From contig JAMXIF010001253.1 of assembly GCA_028583685.1 (NCBI GenBank), positions 98,225,813 to 98,289,812 of the forward strand: 64,000 bases of DNA. Reading direction: 5' to 3'. Both the position numbers and the translations under genes were made by a program. This document shows, in pieces, positions 46,406 to 59,019 of this stretch (positions are counted from its first letter, which is position 1; the number at the start of each line of letters is the position of its first letter). The notes under the pieces are model-generated. The model saw only the letters and a program-made list of their open reading frames with translations, had not been told where the DNA came from and did no database searches. Source of the DNA: Petaurus breviceps papuanus. Lineage: Eukaryota > Chordata > Mammalia > Diprotodontia > Petauridae.

Positions 46406-46728
46406 TCCTTCCTTCCTTCCTTCCTTCCTTCCTTCCTTCCTTCCTTCCTTCCTTCCTTCCTTCCTTCCTTCTTTCCTTCCTTCCTTCCTTCCTTCCTTCC
46501 CTCCTTCCTTCCCTCCTTCCTTCCTTCCTTCCTTCCTTCCTTCCTTCCNNNNNNNNNNNNNNNNNNNNNNNNNNNNNNNNNNNNNNNNNNNNNNNNNNNN
46601 NNNNNNNNNNNNNNNNNNNNNNNNNNNNNNNNNNNNNNNNNNNNNNNNTCCTTCCTTCCCTCCTTCCTTCCTTCCTTCCTTCCTTCCTTCCTTCCTTCCT
46701 TCCTTCCTTCCTTCCTTCTTTCCCTTCC
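46406..46728 (+). repeat. (TTCC)n microsatellite with 100-N assembly gap
   Basis: Nearly pure TTCC on both sides of exactly 100 N (46549-46648). The round number suggests a gap of unknown size. The array grows from a MIR 3' end. Frames shown through it have no meaning. Confidence 0.95.
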
Positions 46729-46739
46729 GTCCTTCTATT

Positions 46740-48180
46740 TCACTCTTTATCAACTCACATTTCATCAAATTTCAGGTTTTTTCTGAATCTGTCATTTTTG
46801 TAATTTCTTATGACATAGTTATAGTTCATTATATTCACAATAATTTATTCAGTCATCCCCTAATTAATGGACACTTGCTTTATTTCTACTCATTTGCTAC
46901 AACAAAAAGTACCATTCTATATATTTTTGTGTATTTGGGTCTTTGCCCTCTTTTTTGACCTTTTTGGAATATATCTATAGTAGTGTTTTTCTGTGTCAAA
47001 CAATCTGTACAGTATAGTGAATTTTTGGTCATAGTTAGTTACAGGTTGCTCTCCAGAAAGGTTGGTCTGCTTTATAACTCCATCAACACTGTATTAATGT
47101 GCCTATCTTTAAGCCCCTCCAACCATTGCCATTTCCCTCTCTTGTCATGTTTGCCATTCTAATGGTTATAAAAAAAGTAGGACCTCAGAGTTGTTTTAAT
47201 TTGCTTTTCTCTTGTTAGTGGTTTGTTTTTTTAATTAGTTATTTTTTAGTTGTCAAAAATCCTTTTCCTTTTCCCATCTCGCTCATTGAAAAAAAGAAAA
47301 AAATACATCTAATACACAAAAATAAAATACATCAAATACATATGTGTAACAATTCTGCATAGTCAATCAAAGCACATTTCTACATTGGTGATGTTAAAAA
47401 AATGTCTAAATCTGCATCCTGAATCCATAATCTCCCTGTCAGGAGGTAGGTAGCATGTTTCATCATAGCTCCTCTAGAATTTTGGGTGGTTTTTGTGTTG
47501 ATTTTTTCAAAGTTGCTGTCTTTATAGTGTTTTTATTATAGAAATTGTTCCTCTGGTTCTGCTCACTTCATTCTTCATCAGTCTGAGTAAGTTTTCCCAA
47601 ATTTCTCTGTAATAACTCCTTTCATCATTTCTTAGAGCACAGTATATTCCATTACATTCATAAATTGTATTTTGTTCAACCATTTTCCATTTGATGGCGT
47701 TATCCCCTTTATTTCTACTTCTTTAGCACTGCAAAAGAAACTGCTATGGTTCTTTTTCCACTTTCTTTGAACTTTTTTGGGGGGCAGGGCAGAGGCTTAT
47801 TATAGTATGCTGAGTAAAAGGGTATATACAGTTTACTAACTTTTTGGACTTCATCTCTAATTTCTTTCCACTGGCTGAACCAATTCATAGTTCCACCAGT
47901 AGTGGAATGCTCATTTTCCTGCATCTTCTCCAACATTTATTATTTCCCTTTATTATTAGTGATTTGGAACATTTTTTTCATATAGTTAATGATAACTTGC
48001 ATTTTTAAAATTTAAAAACTGCCAATTCAAATCTGTGGACTACTTTATCTATTGGGAAATAGCTCTTTTTCTTTTATATTTGTACCAATTGGCTGTATTT
48101 CCTGGATAGCAGAGAAATATGCTGCAATTTTTTTTTCCCCTCAGTTAACTGGTTTTCCTTCTACTAATATTTCATGAATA
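46740..48180 (-). mobile_element. L1 fragments (3' ORF2 and 3' UTR), two pieces
   Basis: 46780-47230 parallels 45030-45470 (tcctcagagttgttttaattt order) but is older. 47240-48180 holds a second L1 3' end (attccattacattcat, ctctggttctgctcacttca) in the same orientation. Confidence 0.7.
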
Positions 48181-49819
48181 CCCTTTCAGCAATTGTTCTG
48201 CCTGAGAGTACTTGGATTTTAGATTATAAAGTACAACACTGAAAAAAAAAATACTGCTCATCTCATGGAAATTGATAAGGAAAGAAAAGTTGTGCTTAAG
48301 TGAAGGCTAATATATGTATAATATTATAAACTGCTTAATTTTCACTTCATTCTTTCCTCTTCCTTCAATCTATTCAATACTTTTTATTATTTTCCATCTA
48401 TAATTACATATTGTTTGAAAAATAAAATTTTTGACAGCATAGTGACTGGGATTTAATATATATGGTTAAATGCTTTTTGATTGATAGTGTTTACCTTTGA
48501 GGTTATTAAAATATATTATTTTACTCTCTTAAATTTTAGCCATATTCAAATATATAAGTAAAAATAATGGATCTAATTCTTTGGCATATGTTAAATTATG
48601 TACATTTTAGAATTTTAGCTTGTTAATGGATAAATTTTTATATGATTGCCATTATAGAATTTTACAAAGAATTCTTTGGCAATACATTTAGATTTCCTTA
48701 AAATATTTCTAAGGGCAAGGCTTTGACATATTTGAAATTTTTAATTATAGTTATTAATGCTAGACATTTTTAGATATTTAAACATTCTGAATAAAAATAC
48801 AGAGTGTAGCTTGGATACATTTGTAGTCTAATTGATTAGTAATTCACTACTTCTGTTGTATAGATTATAAACTGTCCTTTAGAAATTTTTGAAAATTGAA
48901 AATTTATTGGGCAGGCTAGAAAAATCTGGTATTTTAACGGGCTATCAAGTCTTGTCTTTAGAAATGATTTTGGAAAAAAAATTCTTTGTTTTCTCTAGAA
49001 CATAATAATTTTTCATTTTTTTCCTTGCTTTTGACTTTTTTGTTCAGTTTCTAGGTCCTATGTTATCCACTGATAGTTGTTTTACTACCTTTGGGATTAC
49101 TTACTTCTGCTCCAGAAATAGGTTTTTAGTCTTGCAAGTAGAGAAACTTTATTTCTCTTGAGATCATCTAGTGTTGATAAAACTTTATGATAACTAAACT
49201 TTTAGGAAAGTGACTTGTAAAATATAATCACAATTTCCAGTTTATAGTAGGAAATGTTTGGTTAGTGTACCATCACTGTTTGTTTCTCTCTTTTTGAAAT
49301 GTCTTCTTTCTGGTATGCCAGCAGATCTATTAAGGAATGAATATCACAAGGTAATTTGGTAACGAGGGAGTGGGATGACATTAAGGGACATTTCATGCAG
49401 GATATAATAAGATCTGTTTTAGCCTTTCCTGTTTTAGGTGGTTCACTATTATGACAAAGTTGGATTTGAATTCCCTAGACCAAGTGCTTCTTTAATGATG
49501 TTGAACAGATATTAATTTTACTGTATTTTTCCTTTTTCTAAGTTTCATGTTAGGTAGAAGATTACTTTCATGAGTCTACTGATTTTAAATATAGTTCTTT
49601 TAAGTATATTACCTTTCTTCTAGTTTATTTGTTTACCTACTTTCCTCAGTAAGACTTTTCTTTCCATTTCTACAGTTCTCTGAGTTTTTCATGTCAATTA
49701 GATTTTAGGTAAAAAGTCCACTACAACAGATGATTAATATGATCCATGTTAACAAAACTTTATACTGTTTACAGTAAATTATTTATAATGAACAAAGAAT
49801 AGAAAGTAGAAGAAAATGC

Positions 49820-50530
49820 ATTATACAAGGTCATTTTATTTGGTCCTCATAATAATACCACTGTGTTTGTATAGGGTTTTATCGTTCCCCAAATGATTCT
49901 GTAGATGTTTTCAATTGATCTTTTATCTTTGAGGGAGATTCAGTAGAAGGTCACATTGTGAGTAATTGGCAAAATTGAAATTTGAGCCTACAGTTGCCCT
50001 GACTGTTCTTATTCTAGTACTCTTCCTATATACCATGTTGTCTCTTAAATGTTAGTTTAATGTTTTTGAGATATTTCCTGAGAAGTTTCATTGGTGACTT
50101 GAATATCTTTCCTTTACCACCATCTTTCTCTAAAGAATAAAGTACTTTTTGCCCCAATATTCTTATTATTCCTAATCCATTGCAAAACTGATTTCAGTCT
50201 CTGCAGCTACTGAAACAATTTTTGCAAAGGTCAGTGATGACTTTAGAATTGTCATCATTGTCAACTACTGATGTCCTTTCCACCTCCAGCTATCCTGAAT
50301 GAGGGCAGTAGACTGTCAGTATTAAAATAGTTTTATACCTGCAGCTGTGGTATACTAGGATCTGAGTCCCGTCTCTGATGATTAGTATCTGTGTGACCTT
50401 TGTCAGTACCCCTTAGCCTCAATTTTCTCATTTGTAAAAATGAGGATAATAATACTTACACTACATATCTGATAGAGTTGTTGTGGAGAATGTTATTTTT
50501 AACCTTAAATCCTTATGTAAATGTGAGCTC
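49820..50530. mobile_element. Two MIR-type SINE remnants
   Basis: 49820-50030 reversed (ttggtcctcataataatacc, gaaggtcacattgtgag). 50340-50530 forward (tctgtgtgacctttgtcag, ctcatttgtaaaaatgagga). Confidence 0.55.
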
Positions 50531-50749
50531 TTATCAGTGCCAGTTGAGCCTTTCTCTTTGCTCTTAGCAGAAGAATTTTAAGAACTGTGTAAAAAAGGGC
50601 TTTGGAGAAAAATTATATTGGCCTCCCTAAGACTGCAGAATGGGGAGATAATCTTACAGTTAAAGATTTATAAGTAGATTCTACTTGGGAAGTTTCTGCT
50701 TGTCTCTTTTTAGTTTTATTTTCGTATAGAGGTTTTATTATTATTATTT

Positions 50750-50910
50750 TTTTTTTGCCTTTTGGAGGGCAATTGGGGTTAAGTAACTTGCCCAAGGTTA
50801 CAGGCTAGTTTTTTTGTGTGGGTGTTGTGTGTTTGGGGCTGGAACCAAACTCAGGTCTTCCTGACTCCGGGCCCAGCGCTTTACTCACTGCACCACCTAG
50901 CCACCCCTCA
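50750..50910 (-). mobile_element. tRNA-like marsupial SINE
   Basis: ggagggcaattggggttaag, aacttgcccaaggttac, ctcaggtcttcctgactcc, caccacctagccacccc. Confidence 0.88.
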
Positions 50911-51049
50911 TATAGAGGTTTTTCAAGGGAGTCAAAACTTTAGTTAACATAGTTAAGGCATCCACTTGCCACCAGCAGAAAAGTAATTATTTGACAGGTA
51001 TCATTTTCAATCTAAGCTCTTGATGCTTCTCAGTTTAGAATGTTTTCTT

Positions 51050-51340
51050 TTTTTTCAGCAGAGACTTTTTTTTTCACTTTCAGTTTTCCCTCTGCTCTTC
51101 CCCCACCCATTGAGAGGGCAAGAAAATATAAAACCCTTTAAAAATATGTATAGGCATGCAAAACAAATTTCTGCATTAGTTATGGTGTTTTCTTAACATT
51201 TTCTTATTTATTATAAATTTAACATTTGACAAACATGAACATTTTAGTACACAAGAAACAGAAAAGATGCTTGCATACGAAATTGGACTTCTGTTACATA
51301 GTTTTTAAAAAATGTATTAAACACAACACTAACAAAATTG
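51050..51340 (-). mobile_element. L1 3' end remnants
   Basis: cattgagagggcaagaaaat and tacgaaattggacttctgtt match L1 3' UTR parts seen at 59095 and 41510. Confidence 0.5.
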
Positions 51341-51949
51341 CTCTTCTGAACTTTTTTTTGTCTGTGTATTTTTTAATATTTTATTGATCTTTTTTTGCCT
51401 TTTTTATACCATCTCTGTTAGAATATTTATTTGGACAGTATAACCCTAGAAACAGAAGGCTTCCTTTTGGAATTATCTCCTGGCGTTCTGTAATATTCCA
51501 TCACTACAGTGAATATTTGCTTTTCAGATAGAATTGACTCAGTCTTTCCTGAACCAATTCCTATATGAGGTCTAGTGTAGCCCTGCACTGGAAGTGCTTG
51601 ACTAGGACTCTTGAAAGAATGATCCTATACCATTTGAAGAACTTTGCCTTCTAGGCAGGTTTTATTAGTACTTGTTGAGGGAGGAGGGCATAGAATTCTA
51701 CATGGAGGAGTTGGACCTGAGAGGAAGGAAATCTTGAAGGAAGAAATGTATCCTAAAATCAGAGACAAGAAAAGAATACATTTTATATTTTGGAAATAGT
51801 TTGTGTGAATTTATGGAGAGAGTAGAAGATATGTTGAGTTTGGAGAATTGAAATAGCCTAGCTTTACAGGAACAAGGAGTGCATAAAAGGGAATGCCGTG
51901 AAAGAAGAGTGGAAAGTAGTTTGCAGACAGATTCTGATTGGGTCTAAAG

Positions 51950-52672
51950 CCACTACTGTCTCTTTATTCTCCTTCTGCCAGTCTGATAATTCCTTCTTGA
52001 TTTCCGTTGTTGGCCCGTCATCTATATCATGTCCCCTAGCTGTGGGATTCCCCTGAGGATCTATCCTAGCCTCTCTTCTTTCTATACACTTGTTTTTGAT
52101 AATCTCATCAGCTCCTATGGGTTTAATTATTATCTCTATACAGATGACTCAGGTATCCAGCTCTAGCCATTCTTTTAGCTGTCATATGTCACTAATTGCT
52201 TTCTGGATATTTTAAACTGGATGTTCTGGCAACATCTCAAAATCAACATAATCCAAAACTGAAGGTAATTTCCAGCCTCCTTCTCCCTCCTGTTCCTCTT
52301 CCAAACTTTCCTATTTCTGTCTAAAGTAGCAACATTCTTTCAGTCTTCCAGGTTTGTAACCTTGGTAACCTGGAGTACTCATTTTCCCTTATCCTACTGG
52401 TCACTTGGCCAGATCTTGCCTTTTTTACCTCTGCAACATCTCTCACATCCAACTTCCTTTTCTCTAATCATAGTTACCACTTAAGTTTAGTTCCTCATTA
52501 CCTCTTATTTATATTATTTTAACAGCTTCCTAATTGGTCTCCCTGTCTCAAGTTTCTCCCTACTCTATTCTATTCTACATGTAGCTATCAAAGTGATTTT
52601 CTTTAGGCATTGAATGGTTCTTGCCATTTTCCTACTCAGTCAACTCCATTGACTTTCTATTACTTCTAGGAT
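51950..52672 (+). mobile_element. L2 LINE, left part of an interrupted copy
   Basis: cagatgactcaggtatccag, ttggtctccctgtctcaag, then attacttctaggat, the L2 position continued at 55610-56100 (gtataaactcttccgtttag). The LTR element sits exactly in the break. Confidence 0.75.
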
Positions 52673-52766
52673 TGTTAAAAGAAAATCTTTGTTCTGTAAT
52701 TGTCTTGAATAATGAAGCAAATCCAGGAAGAGAAAATTTAAAAGATTTTATTGTAGCACCCAAGGC

Positions 52767-53411
52767 TTGGTTGGCTGTTGTCCTTTGTTCTTGAAGAGGA
52801 CCAAAGTGACATAACTATGTTAGAGTCAAGTTATGGTGTATCTGACTGTGACTGATCAGACCAATACGAGTTCAGAATGCTCTGCCACAGGTCAGGCACA
52901 AATAATCCATGTGAACATTAGGGGAGATTCTCTAAATTTGTGCATCTCACATGTCTTTTCAGTTACTTTAGTTCTGCTTTGCTCATAGAGCACAGCACCT
53001 TTTCTGGGCTGGGAGGATCTGTGCCAGTGTCTCCCATGTCACACAATCAATTCCAAAGTTCTTCATAGAGACCTTGAGAGTGTCCTTCTATTGCTTTTTC
53101 TGACCACCACGTGAGCACACACACCACGTGTGCTTTGTGTGAGTCCTCTGTAAAATAGTTTTTTAGGTATTTGTTTGGCATTTGTACAACATGGCCAACC
53201 CATTGTAGTTGTGTTCTCGGCAGTAGAGGTTGAATGCTTGGTAGTTTAGTTCAAGACAGGACCTCAGTGTCTGGTACCTTATTCTACCATGTGACCTTCA
53301 AAATCTTCCTAAGACAGTTCAAATGGATGTGATTTTTCCTGGCTTGGAGCTGGTATACTTTTCCAGGTTTCACAGGCATACAAGAATGAGGTTTTGCATT
53401 GCAATTAGAAT
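52767..53411 (-). mobile_element. RTE-like LINE fragment inserted in the left LTR
   Basis: Starts ttggttggctgttgtccttt and includes gaccaaagtgacataacta, tgtgccagtgtctcccatgt and ctcagtgtctggtacctta, a widespread non-LTR element in reverse orientation. It is flanked by acccaaggc at 52758-52766 and 53412-53420, a 9-bp target duplication. The family name is my best judgement. Confidence 0.7.
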
Positions 53412-53736
53412 ACCCAAGGCAAATAAATGTATGTTGAATTAAACCAGGCACTGAGTTCAAACCATGGGTTGTTTTGAAAGAGGAGTTTCTTAATAAGAGA
53501 AGACAATTTCTAAAAAGTTATGGGCTAGTGCTATGGTTAGAGATGAATTTACATTCCAGGTAGATGCAAAATTGTAAAAAGGAGATCAAAGCACATGTGG
53601 CTGGCCTTTCCTATGCTTGGGTTTGCACATATTGTGGCTGCCCTAGTGGAGGACAGGCAGGTACAATTGGGAAAGGCAGATGGGAGATCATGGATTCATT
53701 TGAATTAACTTGGAAGTAGTGTCTAAATTCTATATA

Positions 53737-55156
53737 ATAATTCCCCATTAGGTGCTAGCCACACTTAGGGTGAAGCACCACAACTGAACTTGTATCACTC
53801 CTCTATCCTCAATTATATCATCCTAATCTCTGCTGCTTGTGATTTGGGAGTTGACATGGGTATCAGTTCTTTGAACCATGGGAGGCACTATAAGCACAAA
53901 CAGCACTTAGTCCCTAGGACCCCCAAGAACCGCCCCCCCCAACAGATACTTTAGCCAATGGAAAGTTCTGCTCCCCAGAATATATCTGTAGTCTGTAGAC
54001 TTTGGCAGTTCAGTATATTCACTGTGGGTGTTTAGGTGGTAGGGTACCCACTTTACACCCCTTTTTATCAAAGTTTCCTTCCACAAGGAGATTCTTGACA
54101 AGAAAGGCAACTAGAGACCACATGAAGGGCCTCTGCATAAACATTCTGGGCAAATCATGACCAACAAATGTGCAGTACAAAAGCCTCAGTTCCTATAGTG
54201 GCATCAGCCCAAGCAAAAACAATAAGTAGCTTACAGAATAGGTGACAGGTCCATAACATATACATGACTAGTATAACAAGCAAAGTTACGGTAGGGGAAT
54301 AAAGAAACCCAATATAGCAGTAGTTTTAGGAGTGTCAGGTCCTTTGGCAGCATCCATGATTTTCAGGGGTTTGGCAAGCACTTGCTGTGCCTCTCTTAAA
54401 CAGCTGTATATGGATCAGAACAGGCTTTTGGAGGCATTTCTTTAGCCATCTTCAGGTTCTAGGTCACTTGTAGAGAGCTATCTTGGTGATGTTGCTAAAA
54501 CCTATTAGTGATAAGGCAGTATAATTTAGTGAACTGTGACAAAATCTAATCAGATTAGTTCAGGTGGTGAAAACCCATTTGGACTTTTTGGAACTAGGCC
54601 TAATAATAACAGCGTATTCTGGTCTTTGTTGTATGATAATGAGGGCAATTTCTGTTTCAAGTCCTCACAGCACTAAAAATCCCATTTTTGCCTAAGCTAT
54701 TGATCTTTAAGTCTTATTTTAAGTATCTAAGGTCCTGACTTTTATCTGGCCTAATTTTTCTCCCCAAGATTTTCCCACTCTCTAAGCCTCAGTACTAAGT
54801 TGTGGACGTAACAATCATGATTTTCTCATCCCATGTTTTTGCAGCTTGTCTACCCTAGAGTCCACAGGAGGCTTGCCCCTCCCACTCCCTTTTGAATAGC
54901 CCCATTCCCTTGCTATGAGGGACACTTCTGTGCCTGTAAGTCCATTTCCTTATTTGTCTCTTTCTTTTACCTTCTCGTCTTTGTGCACAGAAGAAAGAAA
55001 AAAAAATCAGGATTTGGGGTTTGGGACCTATTTCTCCTTTACCTTCCTGAACTTGGTGTGTTTAATTCTTCAGTCGCTTCATGTTTGACTCCCAGGGAAC
55101 ATTCCTGAGTAAGTGCCCCTGAGGAAAGTGATTCTCTTGGTTGACTCTTCAAAAAT
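53737..55156. other. Internal region of the LTR element, no recognisable gene
   Basis: No coding pattern, SINE or LINE could be named here. A C run lies at 53933-53940. Confidence 0.5.
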
Positions 55157-55509
55157 TGTTGAAAGAAAATCTTTGTTTGGGCCTTGTCCTCAATAATGAA
55201 GCAAACCTAGGAAGAGAAAATTTAAGAAGTTTTTTGTAGCACCCAAGGTAACAGCGTGTTGAACGCAGCCAGGTACCAAAATCAAACTATGTGCTTTTAA
55301 AGAAGAGGTTTGTAGTAAGACAAATGTTTATGATCAAAGTAGATGGAGATCTCTAAATAGGGTATCAAGGCACGTGCAACTGCCTTTTCCTATCCTAGGG
55401 TTCTCATGTACTGTGGCTGTTCTGCATTCAGATTGACGAGAGAGGTCTAGCAGGTACAACTAGGAAAGGAGATCGTGGGTTCATTCAAATTAACTTGGTG
55501 GTTGTGATT

Positions 55510-55588
55510 TTTAAAAAATAAGTTAATTTATTTATTTTTAGTTTCCAGCATTTACTTCCGTAAGTTTTACATTTTCTCCCCTACCCCA
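55510..55588 (-). mobile_element. 5'-truncated HAL1 3' tail, 79 bp
   Basis: Its minus strand (ggggagaaaatgtaaaact, then aaataaataaa) matches the end of the HAL1 at 42043. Flanked by gttgtgatt at 55501-55509 and 55589-55597. It lies in the right LTR only. Confidence 0.8.
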
Positions 55589-55609
55589 GTTGTGATTAAA
55601 TTCTATACA

Positions 55610-56100
55610 GGATAATGTATAAACTCTTCCGTTTAGCTTTTAAAGCCATTCACAATTTGACTTCATTATCTTTTCAACCTCAGTTAATATTATTACTTCC
55701 CTTTCGTAGTCTGTGATCCAACTGAACTGACCTTCTTTCTATCATATACAACATTTCATCTCCTGTCTTTGTTCCTTTGCATTGGTCCTGGAATGCATAC
55801 TCTTTTCATCTTTACCTCAAAGAACCCCTCTCTTCTTTGAGTATGAAGTTCAAGTAGCACCTTCTACATGAAGCTTTTTTTGAAATGCCAGTTACTGACC
55901 CCCCCCCTTCTAATTACCTTGTATGTACTTCTTTGAATTTATTCTCTTTATATTTATTCATATATTTGTTCAGTAACTATATATGTACTTATTGTCTTCC
56001 TATTAGAATGTACTTCTTGTGAGTAAGGATTGTATCATTCATTGTATTTATTTTCTCAGTGTAGCACAGTATTTGGTGCATAGTAAGCTCTTCTTCCAGC
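55610..56100 (+). mobile_element. L2 LINE, right part of the interrupted copy
   Basis: ggataatgtataaactcttc, ttttaaagccattcacaatt, then gtgtagcacagtatttggtg; it continues 51950-52672 without loss. Confidence 0.75.
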
Positions 56101-57041
56101 TTGGCCTAGCAAAATACAATTTTCCTAGGTCTCTTGATGTTGTGAATTTAGATTTTTAATTTGATAGTAGTGTTATAATTTTTGCCTTTTTGCATTCATC
56201 TTATGCATAGTAAATTTTGTTCCAATGTCTCATTTCATTGTGTCATATGGTTATTGTATATAAGAGAGATTGTTGTATTTTATTTTCTTATTCATTCTCT
56301 CAGTTTGTTTAATTTTATTAGAATGTTTTGATACATTTAAATTTACACTTAAAAGTTATAATCATTAGGCATGTTTTCATTCTTTTATTTCTTTTGTATT
56401 GCTTTTTAAACCTCTGCTTCCAAGTTACTACTTTGTCTCTCTGATTCACTTTGCTTGGACTTATGTGAAGCTAGTCTAGTCTCTCCCCCACTCCCATTTC
56501 CCTTCCCTATCTCAATTTCTTTGAAATTTTGTTTCTTTTATTAGGTATCTACTCCCTCCCCCCCCAATGTTCTTTCCCCCACAAATCCTTTTAATTTTGG
56601 TACCTTCTTTATTGTGTGCTTTTCCAAAAATATTTCCCTTTGCTTTGTTCTCATAGTTTTGTTTCTCAGTCTCTTTATTCCAAATTTTGTTTTCCTATTC
56701 ATGTTCCCTACTTTCATTTTTTCTTTTAGTTTTCTTCATTGGTAAAGTTTCTGAAGTGTTAGGTTTGAATTCCTTCCCTTGTGATTGCGTTTGTAGATCT
56801 CATCCTTTCCCCTATTTTTTCCTATTTCTTTTTGTTAGATATAATCAATTCATGAGGAAGCAGTGTAGGATGGATGTGATATTGTGTGGCTGGATGAATG
56901 CCATAACCATGATCAGTCTCCATCTCAAAGGCTATGTCATCATCCTGTTTTTGTACTTGAGGCGGCAAAACTCATTGCCTGATAGACCAAACCAGATTAT
57001 ATTGGAAAAAGCTTAACAGCATAAATAAAAGCAAAATACAA

Positions 57042-57205
57042 GGGGTGGCTAGGTGGCGCAGTGAATAGAACACCACCCCTGGAGTCAGGAGGACCAGAGT
57101 TCAAATCCAGCTCAGACACTTAACACAAGAATTAGCCATGTAACCGTGGGCAAGTCACTTAATGCCAGTTGCTCTCCAAAAAGCAAAAAAAATAAAAATA
57201 AAAAC
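57042..57205 (+). mobile_element. tRNA-like marsupial SINE with target duplication
   Basis: gggtggctaggtggcgcagtg, ggagtcaggaggaccagagt, A-rich tail. Flanks aaaagcaaaataca and aaaaacaaaataca match at 13 of 14 bases. Confidence 0.92.
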
Positions 57206-57307
57206 AAAATACATTATAGATGATTTTAATTTGTATTTTTTTTCAGTCAGGTGAGTGAGAGAGGTGAAAACTTCTCAGATTGTACTCTAAAATCTAGTAA
57301 GTCTTTT

Positions 57308-57736
57308 TGTGGGAAACAGTCCCGAATTTCCCTTCACCAGAAATTACGGGATTTACAAGGACACAAAACTCAGAGTGGTCCCCCTCCTCAGTGACATTTT
57401 AGCATAAGATATGCCAAATAAGGACAGAAGGCTTTCTCAAATGTACATTGGGTAATCTATTGTTTCCTTATTCTGGTACTCGAGGTAGATTGCCACGATT
57501 AGATTGTGTACCTGACTTTCAGCCAATGGAAGAAAAGGGTCAGCTGGGGGTGGGAGAGAATTCTGCCTTAGGGCTTTATAACTTGCCATTTCCTTTTGTA
57601 AATTGCTTTTCCTCCCTGACTATTTGTCAGGGGTGGGGAGGTTGCCTTTCTTGAGATCTTAATAAACCATTCTTTTCTGCTTCCTACCTTGAGAAACCTT
57701 TGCATATTATTTGTGTAAGGATCTCTGTTGCACACA
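57308..57736 (+). mobile_element. Solo LTR of an endogenous retrovirus (fossil)
   Basis: A 429-bp block from TGTGGGAAACAG to TTGCACACA. It holds a CCAAT-type agccaatgg near 57520, a TATA-like ctttataact near 57574 and AATAAA at 57661-57666, in LTR order. No internal viral region is next to it. The family is not determined; the target duplication is unclear. Confidence 0.65.
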
Positions 57737-57774
57737 GTTTTGGAGTGAACACATCAGGTATCCATTCAATTTGA

Positions 57775-58400
57775 GTTTGACCCCACTTCTCTGGACTATT
57801 GCAGTAGGGTCCTAATTTGTCTCTTTACTTATCTCTCTGCTCTATTCTCTACATAGCTGTCAAAGTTATTATCTTTAAGTACGGGGTTACATACGTTACT
57901 CAAACTCCTGTGTTTGCCTTGTTGCTTTTAGACTAAATATACAAACTCTTACTGGCTTTTAAAACCCTTTACAACCTCTCCCTTACTTTTCTAGACCCAT
58001 CATATGATCAAGTCAAACTGACTTTCTTCTTGGTCCTCAGAAATAACATTCCTTCCCAATTGCCATACCTTTGTACTGTGTGTTTCCTATGCTTTGAATT
58101 CACTTTATACTAATATAAGCCTCTTGGAATCCTTTATTTCCTTTAAGACTCAGTTGAGTACCACCTTCTACGGGGAACCTTTACTGATTCTGACTCCTTT
58201 TGCTATCTGCTACTGTTCTCCCTTCTTAAATTACCCTGTACTTATTTTGTATTTATCCAGTATAAACTTAGATGTATATCTTGTTTCCAATGATAGAATG
58301 TAAACTTCCTGAGAGTAGAGACTGTTTCACTTTTGTCTTTATATTCAGTATCTAGCATACAATAGATGTTTCGTGTTTGTAGATTGATTGCCGAATAATA
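57775..58400 (+). mobile_element. L2 LINE 3' region
   Basis: ctctggactattgcagtagg, ggcttttaaaaccctttac, then gagagtagagactgtttcac, ending near acaatagatgtttcg. Confidence 0.7.
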
Positions 58401-58586
58401 TATCTAACCTGTATTCTTACTAGTTGCCATTATTAAGCCTTTATATTATTCTAGTGCTGTTGTTAACTTTTATCATTTTAAGAAATGATGTAGATAGAAA
58501 AGTTATTTTTCTCAAATAGTACTTGACTTTTGTGATGGTAGCTTGAAGAGTAAGGGAAAAGGAAATGACAGTTAGGAATGATCCAT

Positions 58587-58724
58587 ATAGAGGAAGTGCA
58601 TGAAGCCTCTTAACAGTCATTTTCTCTTCCCCCACTTTGCTTAAAAGGTGATTCTTTGGTTGGTCCCATTTGCCAACCCTAATGGAGTGGAAAGTCTTGG
58701 ATTTTGGAGTCAGAGGACCTGGGT
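58587..58724 (+). repeat. Local duplication, copy 1 (138 bp)
   Basis: Recurs at 61161-61299 in the same orientation with about 12 differences. The 3' part is the start of a MIR-type SINE that continues naturally here (gaccttgggcaaggcacttt), so this is likely the source copy. Confidence 0.8.
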
Positions 58725-58860
58725 TTCTCCCTGTATGACCTTGGGCAAGGCACTTTACTTCTTTGGGTCTCACTTTATTTGCCTGTTAAAAATAAAAAGG
58801 GGGTGTTAGACTAGGTATCTGAAGTTCCTTCTGGATTTAAATCCTCTAATCCTTTGTCAG
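58660..58860 (+). mobile_element. MIR-type SINE
   Basis: ggagtcagaggacctgggtt, atgaccttgggcaaggcac, then gaagttccttctggattta. Confidence 0.7.
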
Positions 58861-59019
58861 GCATTTAAGGGTTTCCACATTCTAACCTTTTCTTGTACTA
58901 TTTCCTTTCATGTACGGTGTGTTCTTTCCAAACTAGATTATCCTCTATATCTTAAACATGCTGTGTGTCTGTGTCTTTGCATTCGTTATTCCTTGTGCTT
59001 AGAATCTTATGCCTCCTAT

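Larger units (their letters stand above)
52673..55609. mobile_element. LTR-flanked endogenous retrovirus-like element (fossil)
   Basis: Two diverged direct repeats, 52673-53735 and 55157-55609, share TG starts (tgtt.aaagaaaatctttgtt), the middle (ataatgaagcaaa.c.aggaagag) and the end aaattctata. Without later insertions each is about 370-420 bp. Flanking (a)ggat on both sides and a clean break in L2 mark the integration. The 1.4-kb internal part shows no recognisable viral gene, so it is a degraded or non-autonomous copy of undetermined family. LTR divergence of roughly a fifth by eye means it is old. Two LINE insertions lie within the LTRs. Confidence 0.75.

Noticed and set aside
46319-46958. 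PSFL / KEGR repeat open frames
   Set aside because: Translation of the TTCC microsatellite and the N gap.
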